A stretch of 19,561 nucleotides of DNA, from NCBI GenBank assembly GCA_937898205.1, contig CALEJC010000253.1:1-19561 (forward strand), in the 5' to 3' direction. Shown piece by piece: positions 15,369 through 19,561 of this stretch; the stretch's first letter is position 1; every line of letters starts with the position of its first letter. Position numbers and translations under genes: made by a program. Under the pieces are notes generated by a model that was not told where the DNA came from, did no database searches, and saw only the letters and a list, made by a program, of their open reading frames with translations. Origin of the DNA: an uncultured Bacteroidales bacterium (GTDB taxonomy: Bacteria; Bacteroidota; Bacteroidia; Bacteroidales; UBA932).

Positions 15369-16144
15369 TAAAAGTAGTTAAAATTGGTGGCAATGTAGTT
15401 GACAAAGAGCAGGATCTCCGCTCTTTCTGTCGCGATTTCGCTGCTTTGGAGGGTCCTAAAGTACTTGTCCACGGCGGCGGAGCTGTGGCCAGTCAGATCC
15501 AAAGAGATCTCGGGATGGAGCCTCAGATGATAGAAGGCCGCAGAGTCACCGACGAATCTACTCTCAAGATCGTATCCATGGTCTATGCAGGATGGTGCAA
15601 CAAACACATAGTCTCACTGCTGCAGGCAGAAGGGTGCAACGCCATCGGGCTTGCCGGCTGCGACGGATCGGTGATCAAGGCTCAAAAACGCGCACCACGC
15701 ACACTGCTTGACGGCAAGACTGTGGTTGATTATGGCTTCGTGGGAGATGTCACCAAAGACAGCATCAATGGACAATTTATCCTGCAGCTCATCGAAATGG
15801 GACTGGTCCCTGTGTTCTGCGCAATCAACCACGACGCACAAGGAAACCTGCTCAACACCAACGCCGACACCATCGCATCAAGCATTGCATCAAAATTAAG
15901 TGCACAATTGCTTTATTGTTTCGAAAAAAATGGCGTACTTTACGATAAAGACCAAGATGACAGTGTGATCCCGTTTATCAATCCGGAACTTTTTACAACT
16001 TTAAAAGCCGAAGGAGTGATTGCGGGAGGCATGATACCAAAAGTGGAAAACGCTATAAAAGCGTTGAACGATGGAGCCAATTCAGTGATAATCAAGAACT
16101 CAGGACAGTTACTAGAAGATAAAGGAACAAAGATTAGTCTATGA
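15365..16144 (+). CDS. argB: N-acylglutamate kinase
   Basis: This 259-residue amino-acid kinase phosphorylates N-acylglutamate, the second step. It shows KIGGN (6-10) and HGGGA (36-40) for phosphate binding, the NADT segment (166-169) and GGMIPKVENA with K226. It lacks the N-terminal helix that forms the ring of arginine-inhibited hexameric kinases, so it is probably not feedback-inhibited by arginine in that way. It overlaps both neighbours by ATGA (argF' upstream, the deacylase downstream). From about codon 177 to the end, base and codon use change: Leu codons are TTA, TTG, CTT or CTA with no CTC or CTG, and Lys is mostly AAA, unlike the first two thirds and the rest of the operon. Confidence 0.95.
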   Translation: MIKVVKIGGNVVDKEQDLRSFCRDFAALEGPKVLVHGGGAVASQIQRDLGMEPQMIEGRRVTDESTLKIVSMVYAGWCNKHIVSLLQAEGCNAIGLAGCDGSVIKAQKRAPRTLLDGKTVVDYGFVGDVTKDSINGQFILQLIEMGLVPVFCAINHDAQGNLLNTNADTIASSIASKLSAQLLYCFEKNGVLYDKDQDDSVIPFINPELFTTLKAEGVIAGGMIPKVENAIKALNDGANSVIIKNSGQLLEDKGTKISL

Positions 16145-17226
16145 TTGATTGCTCACCATACATAGAGCTGCTCAGACAGATGGTCAGCATCCCTTCTCTT
16201 TCAAAAGAAGAAGGTGGCGTGACTGCTCTTTTGAGCTCGGCTCTTGACTCAATGGGCATCGATCATAAGATCTATAAAAACAATATCATCGCTCTCAACA
16301 AGAGCTACAGCGCAGATAAAAAGACTCTGGCTCTTGACGCACACATAGACCCGGTTCCTGCTGCAGCATCCTACACCCGCAATCCGTTTGACGCAGGCGA
16401 TGACAGCGATATTGTCTACGGTCTCGGCTCCAATGACGACGGCGGTAGCGTGGTGGCTATGATTGCCGCTTTCAGACATTTCTACGATCAGGATCTTCCT
16501 TTCAACCTGATGCTAAGCCTCTCCGGCGAGGAGGAATGTTCCGGTCCTGACGGAGCCACATGGTTATATGCGCCGGACGGAGTGCTCAAGACTGAAGGCA
16601 TCTATCCTGACTGGGCGATCATCGGCGAGCCCACCGGACTCAAAGCCGCCACCAGCGAGAGAGGTCTACTTGTAATAGACGCTCAGGCCCAAGGAGTGAG
16701 CGGGCATGCAGCCAGAAACGAAGGCGTCAATGCTATCTACATAGCACTCAAGGACATAGAGACGCTACGCAATCATAGATTTGAGAAGATTTCTGAGCAG
16801 ATGGGAGAGGTCAGGCTCAACATCACTCAGATACAGGCCGGCAAGGCACACAATATCATCCCTGACACTTGCAGTTTTGTAGTGGACATCCGCCCTACTG
16901 ACGAGTATACCAACACCGAGATCCTAGGCGAGCTCCAGTCAAAGTGTGAGAGCACTCTCAAGGCACGCAAGCTCACCAACAGGTCTTCGGCAAGCAAAAA
17001 AGGCAGCCCGCTTCTCAAAACCATTGAGTCACTGGGCATCGAGACTTTTTCTTCTCCTACCACATCCAACTGGATCAGGATGGACCTTGATGCAATCAAG
17101 ATGGGACCGGGAGAGTCAAGCCGCTCGCACCAAAGCGACGAGTACATACTGACCAGCGAGATTGCCCGGGGCATCGAGACATATATAAGATTTATTGACA
17201 ATTTTTATGGCAACACTTTGGAATAA
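16141..17226 (+). CDS. argE': M20 family deacylase, probable N-succinylcitrulline desuccinylase (ArgE-like)
   Basis: A 361-residue M20 zinc metallopeptidase of the ArgE/DapE group. Metal ligands and catalytic residues are recognisable: H68 and D70 in DAHIDPVP, the bridging Asp at 99-100 in GLGSNDDGG, E130-E131 in LSGEEECSG, E163 in IIGEPTGL and H330 in GESSRSHQSDE. A dimerisation domain (about 175-285) with the HAARNEGVNAIY segment interrupts the catalytic domain. Because the carbamoyltransferase works on the acylated substrate, the expected substrate is N-succinylcitrulline, released as citrulline for ArgG, rather than N-acetylornithine. This is an inference from context. It overlaps argB by ATGA at its start and argH by 20 bases at its end. 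Confidence 0.88.
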   Translation: MIDCSPYIELLRQMVSIPSLSKEEGGVTALLSSALDSMGIDHKIYKNNIIALNKSYSADKKTLALDAHIDPVPAAASYTRNPFDAGDDSDIVYGLGSNDDGGSVVAMIAAFRHFYDQDLPFNLMLSLSGEEECSGPDGATWLYAPDGVLKTEGIYPDWAIIGEPTGLKAATSERGLLVIDAQAQGVSGHAARNEGVNAIYIALKDIETLRNHRFEKISEQMGEVRLNITQIQAGKAHNIIPDTCSFVVDIRPTDEYTNTEILGELQSKCESTLKARKLTNRSSASKKGSPLLKTIESLGIETFSSPTTSNWIRMDLDAIKMGPGESSRSHQSDEYILTSEIARGIETYIRFIDNFYGNTLE

Positions 17227-18523
17227 AGGCACATCAGCAACAGAGAGAGTAGATGCGTTCACCGTGGGTAACGACCGCGTGCTCGATCTCAAGCTCGCAC
17301 GATATGACGTGCAGGGCTCTAAAGCCCATATCAAGATGCTTGAGAGCATTGGGCTCCTCAGCTCCGAAGAGCTGGAAGCACTCACAACGGCTCTTGACAG
17401 AATTGCAGCCGACATTGAGGCCGGCAACTTTATTCTGGAGGATGACGTGGAAGATATACATTCGCAAGTGGAGCTTCTCCTGACGAGGGAGCTTGGCGAG
17501 ATGGGCAAGAAGATCCATTCGGGACGCTCGCGCAATGACCAGGTGCTTGTGGACCTGAAGCTCATGCTTCGCGACGAGCTCAAGACAGTCAGAGCTGAGG
17601 TCCTTGATCTTTTTGCAAAGCTCATCTCCCTCAGCAATCAGCATGCAGAAACGCTGCTTCCCGGTTACACTCACGCTCAGATTGCCATGCCTTCGTCTTT
17701 TGGGCTCTGGTTTGGAGCCTATGCAGAGGCACTCGTAGATGACATGTATATGCTCGCAGGAGCACATAAGGTGATCAACCGCAACCCTCTCGGATCTGCT
17801 GCGGGATATGGCAATTCGTTTCCTCTTGACAGGCAGATGACTACTGACCTTCTAGGGTTTGACTCCCCTGTCTACAACAGCGTGGCATGTCAGCTCAGCC
17901 GCGGCAAGAGCGAGAAGACAGTCGCTTCGGCACTGGGATCTATCGCATTGACACTCAACAAGTTTGCAGCTGACTGCTGCATGTATATGTGTCCAAACTA
18001 CGGTTTTATCAAGTTTCCTGACAGCCTCACTACAGGCTCGAGCATCATGCCTCACAAGAAGAACCCTGATGTCTGGGAGATCATGCGCGGCAAATGCAAC
18101 CGCATCCTTTCATGCGAAAACGAGATTTCCCTCCTCTGCAGCAATATGCCACACGGCTATCACAGAGAATACCAGCTCCTCAAGGACATACTCTTCCCTG
18201 CCCTTGAGTTGATGCACGAATGCCTGCAGATGACAGTATATATGCTTGACAGCATCCTAATCAATCAGGACATCCTCAGCAATCCACTTTACAAGTACTT
18301 GTTTACAGTGGAGGAAGTAAACCTCCGCACACTTGCAGGCACACCATTCAGAGAGGCCTACAAGCAGGTAGGTATAGAGGTAAACGAGAGACGCTTCAAT
18401 TATTCTAAGGGAGAAGTGAACTCACTCAAGGCCTCAGACCTTGGTCACACCCACCTTGGATCGGTGGGCAATCTCTCCAACGACCACATAGAAAAACTCA
18501 TGCAAACAGCTTCCAATTGGTAA
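17207..18523 (+). CDS. argH: Argininosuccinate lyase
   Basis: The 438-residue enzyme splits argininosuccinate into arginine and fumarate, the last step. It belongs to the fumarase/aspartase superfamily. Conserved pieces are the N-terminal LWNKGTSATERVDAFTVGNDR, HSGRSRNDQ (104-112), the catalytic histidine in LPGYTHAQ (H156), and the superfamily signature GSSIMPHKKNPD (277-288) with the catalytic serine S279. A longer frame opens with TTG at 17195. I chose the ATG at 17207 because it gives the usual MATLWNKGT-type beginning. It starts 20 bases inside the deacylase gene, indicating coupled translation, and carA follows after 4 bases. Confidence 0.96.
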   Translation: MATLWNKGTSATERVDAFTVGNDRVLDLKLARYDVQGSKAHIKMLESIGLLSSEELEALTTALDRIAADIEAGNFILEDDVEDIHSQVELLLTRELGEMGKKIHSGRSRNDQVLVDLKLMLRDELKTVRAEVLDLFAKLISLSNQHAETLLPGYTHAQIAMPSSFGLWFGAYAEALVDDMYMLAGAHKVINRNPLGSAAGYGNSFPLDRQMTTDLLGFDSPVYNSVACQLSRGKSEKTVASALGSIALTLNKFAADCCMYMCPNYGFIKFPDSLTTGSSIMPHKKNPDVWEIMRGKCNRILSCENEISLLCSNMPHGYHREYQLLKDILFPALELMHECLQMTVYMLDSILINQDILSNPLYKYLFTVEEVNLRTLAGTPFREAYKQVGIEVNERRFNYSKGEVNSLKASDLGHTHLGSVGNLSNDHIEKLMQTASNW

Positions 18524-18527
18524 AGAT

Positions 18528-19561
18528 ATGACACAAACACTCAAAAAAGCAATGCTCGTTCTACAGAACGGCCGCACATTACAGGGCTACAGCTTCGGCT
18601 ACGACGGCCCGGTTGAAGGAGAAGTAGTATTCTCAACCTCGATGGTTGGTTATCCGGAAAGTCTCACAGATCCGGCTTATTCGGGACAGATTCTTTGCAT
18701 CTGCTACCCGCTTGTGGGCAACTACGGAGTCCCTTCCAATGAAACAGACTCTGAAGGCATCATCAAGCACTTTGAGTCAGAAAAGATTCATATCAAAGGT
18801 CTCATCATCACAGACTACAGCGAGCTCTACAGTCATTGGGAGGCAGTAGAGAGTCTTGGCGACTGGCTCAAGAGAGAGAAGATCCCTGCGATATGCGGTC
18901 TTGATACCAGAGCACTCACACAGATCATCCGAGAAGAAGGTGTGATGCAAGGCAAGATCGTGCCTGAAGGCTGTGTCACTGACTTCAGCTTCAACCCGCT
19001 CATGGGCAACAAACTCCCTGATGTGAGTTGTGAAGAGACCATCCAATATGGTTCTGAAGGCAAGAAGGTAGTAGTCCTTGATTGTGGCGTCAAGCATAGC
19101 TACCTCAGAGCACTTAGAGAAAGAGGAGTTCAGGTAACCAGAGTCCCTTGGAGTTTCAACTTCAATACTCTTGACTATGACGGACTTTTCATCTCAGGAG
19201 GTCCTGGCAATCCTAAGCTTTGTGGCATCACTATCGAATACATCAAGCAGGCAATCGCTGACGGCAAGCCTATCATGGGCGTCGAGCTCGGCAACCAGCT
19301 TCTTGCTCTTGCCGCAGGTGCCAGAGTATACAAGCTCAAATATGGCCACAGAGGAAGTAACCAGCCGGTGAGAGTCGAGGGACAGACCAAGTGCCTCATC
19401 ACCAGCCAGAACCACGGTTACGCAGTGGACAACAGCACTCTTGGAAGCGAGTGGGAGTCAATCTATACCAATATGAATGACGGCAGCTGCGAGGGCATCA
19501 GGCACCTCAGCAAACCAATCTTTGCAGTACAGTTCCAGCCTGAGGACATCCATTTTGATGA
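18528..19561 (+). CDS. carA: Carbamoyl-phosphate synthase small subunit (CarA) lacking glutaminase catalytic residues; partial at window end
   Basis: 344 codons are visible and the frame runs off the window. The N-terminal CarA domain is typical: VVFSTSMVGYPESLTDPAYSGQ begins at about residue 33, and PLVGNYGVP at 61-69. The class I glutamine amidotransferase domain starts near 179 (VVVLDCGVKHSYLRALRERG), with GGPGNP at 224-229. Where active enzymes have the nucleophile cysteine (GICxGxQ), this one reads GVELGNQ with Glu253. Where they have the catalytic His (QFHPE), it reads QFQPE with Gln337. Glu339, Gln256 and the QNHGYAVD loop (294-301) remain. The fold thus seems kept but glutamine hydrolysis should be lost, so ammonia use by the CarAB complex is likely. 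carB may follow downstream. It starts 4 bases after argH, as the last visible gene of the arginine operon. Confidence 0.9.
   Translation, partial: MTQTLKKAMLVLQNGRTLQGYSFGYDGPVEGEVVFSTSMVGYPESLTDPAYSGQILCICYPLVGNYGVPSNETDSEGIIKHFESEKIHIKGLIITDYSELYSHWEAVESLGDWLKREKIPAICGLDTRALTQIIREEGVMQGKIVPEGCVTDFSFNPLMGNKLPDVSCEETIQYGSEGKKVVVLDCGVKHSYLRALRERGVQVTRVPWSFNFNTLDYDGLFISGGPGNPKLCGITIEYIKQAIADGKPIMGVELGNQLLALAAGARVYKLKYGHRGSNQPVRVEGQTKCLITSQNHGYAVDNSTLGSEWESIYTNMNDGSCEGIRHLSKPIFAVQFQPEDIHFD

Noticed and set aside
17195..17206. TTG start giving argH a four-residue extension
   Set aside because: The ATG at 17207 gives the standard argininosuccinate lyase opening, and the extra residues MTIF have no family support.
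17116..17767. Two long minus-strand open frames (173 and 177 codons) opposite argE' and argH
   Set aside because: Both are antisense to well-conserved catalytic sequence, and their products are low-complexity Ser/Arg-rich or unrelated to known families.
2190..18523. Functional pairing of argS with the arginine operon in the same window
   Set aside because: argS is on the opposite strand, coupled to rpoD and separated by the dnaN unit, so proximity alone does not support coregulation.

Overview
The window looks like chromosomal DNA of a Bacteroidota member, most likely of the order Bacteroidales. The evidence is a short 286-residue primary sigma factor without region 1.1, an N-succinylornithine-type carbamoyltransferase, promoter-like TAnnTTTG boxes instead of TATAAT, and the absence of clear Shine-Dalgarno sequences. 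I cannot name a genus from the sequence alone. Genes are tightly packed. No insertion sequence, phage gene or CRISPR array was seen.

Positions 1-6312 lie on the minus strand and read, in transcription order: a Do-type periplasmic serine protease, a strong hairpin-plus-T-tract terminator, primary sigma factor rpoD, arginyl-tRNA synthetase argS (start overlapping the rpoD stop), a YgiQ-type radical SAM protein (overlapping argS), a small conserved hypothetical protein, and the first 29 codons of a probable CLC chloride channel that leaves the window at base 1.

Positions 6404-10361 form a plus-strand unit diverging from the protease gene: dnaN (sliding clamp), a DEDDh exonuclease with an ExoX-like C-terminus, a degenerate fumarylacetoacetate-hydrolase-fold protein that appears to have lost its metal ligands, and the NhaA Na+/H+ antiporter. 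The gaps between these genes are 14, 3 and 11 bases.

Positions 10439-19561 hold what looks like one long arginine operon. A TATCTTTG promoter box inside a 15-bp perfect inverted repeat precedes a tRNA-Thr(CGU) gene. Only four bases separate the tRNA from the first protein gene. The order is then: GNAT acyltransferase (probable N-acylglutamate synthase), argG, argC, argD, argF' (N-succinylornithine carbamoyltransferase), argB, an ArgE-like M20 deacylase, argH, and a carA-like gene cut by the window end. Four successive junctions overlap. Together they could take glutamate through N-succinylated intermediates to citrulline and arginine: GNAT, ArgB, ArgC, ArgD, ArgF', ArgE', ArgG, ArgH. The carA product would help supply carbamoyl phosphate.

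The most striking observation is in this CarA. The position of the catalytic glutaminase cysteine is Glu (residue 253) and that of the catalytic histidine is Gln (residue 337), while the rest of the domain is well kept. That predicts a glutaminase-dead, possibly ammonia-dependent, carbamoyl phosphate synthetase dedicated to arginine. Other points are a Ser at the specificity position 90 of ArgF', the tRNA serving as the 5' leader of a biosynthetic operon, the FAH-fold pseudoenzyme behind dnaN, and a terminator placed directly in front of rpoD.
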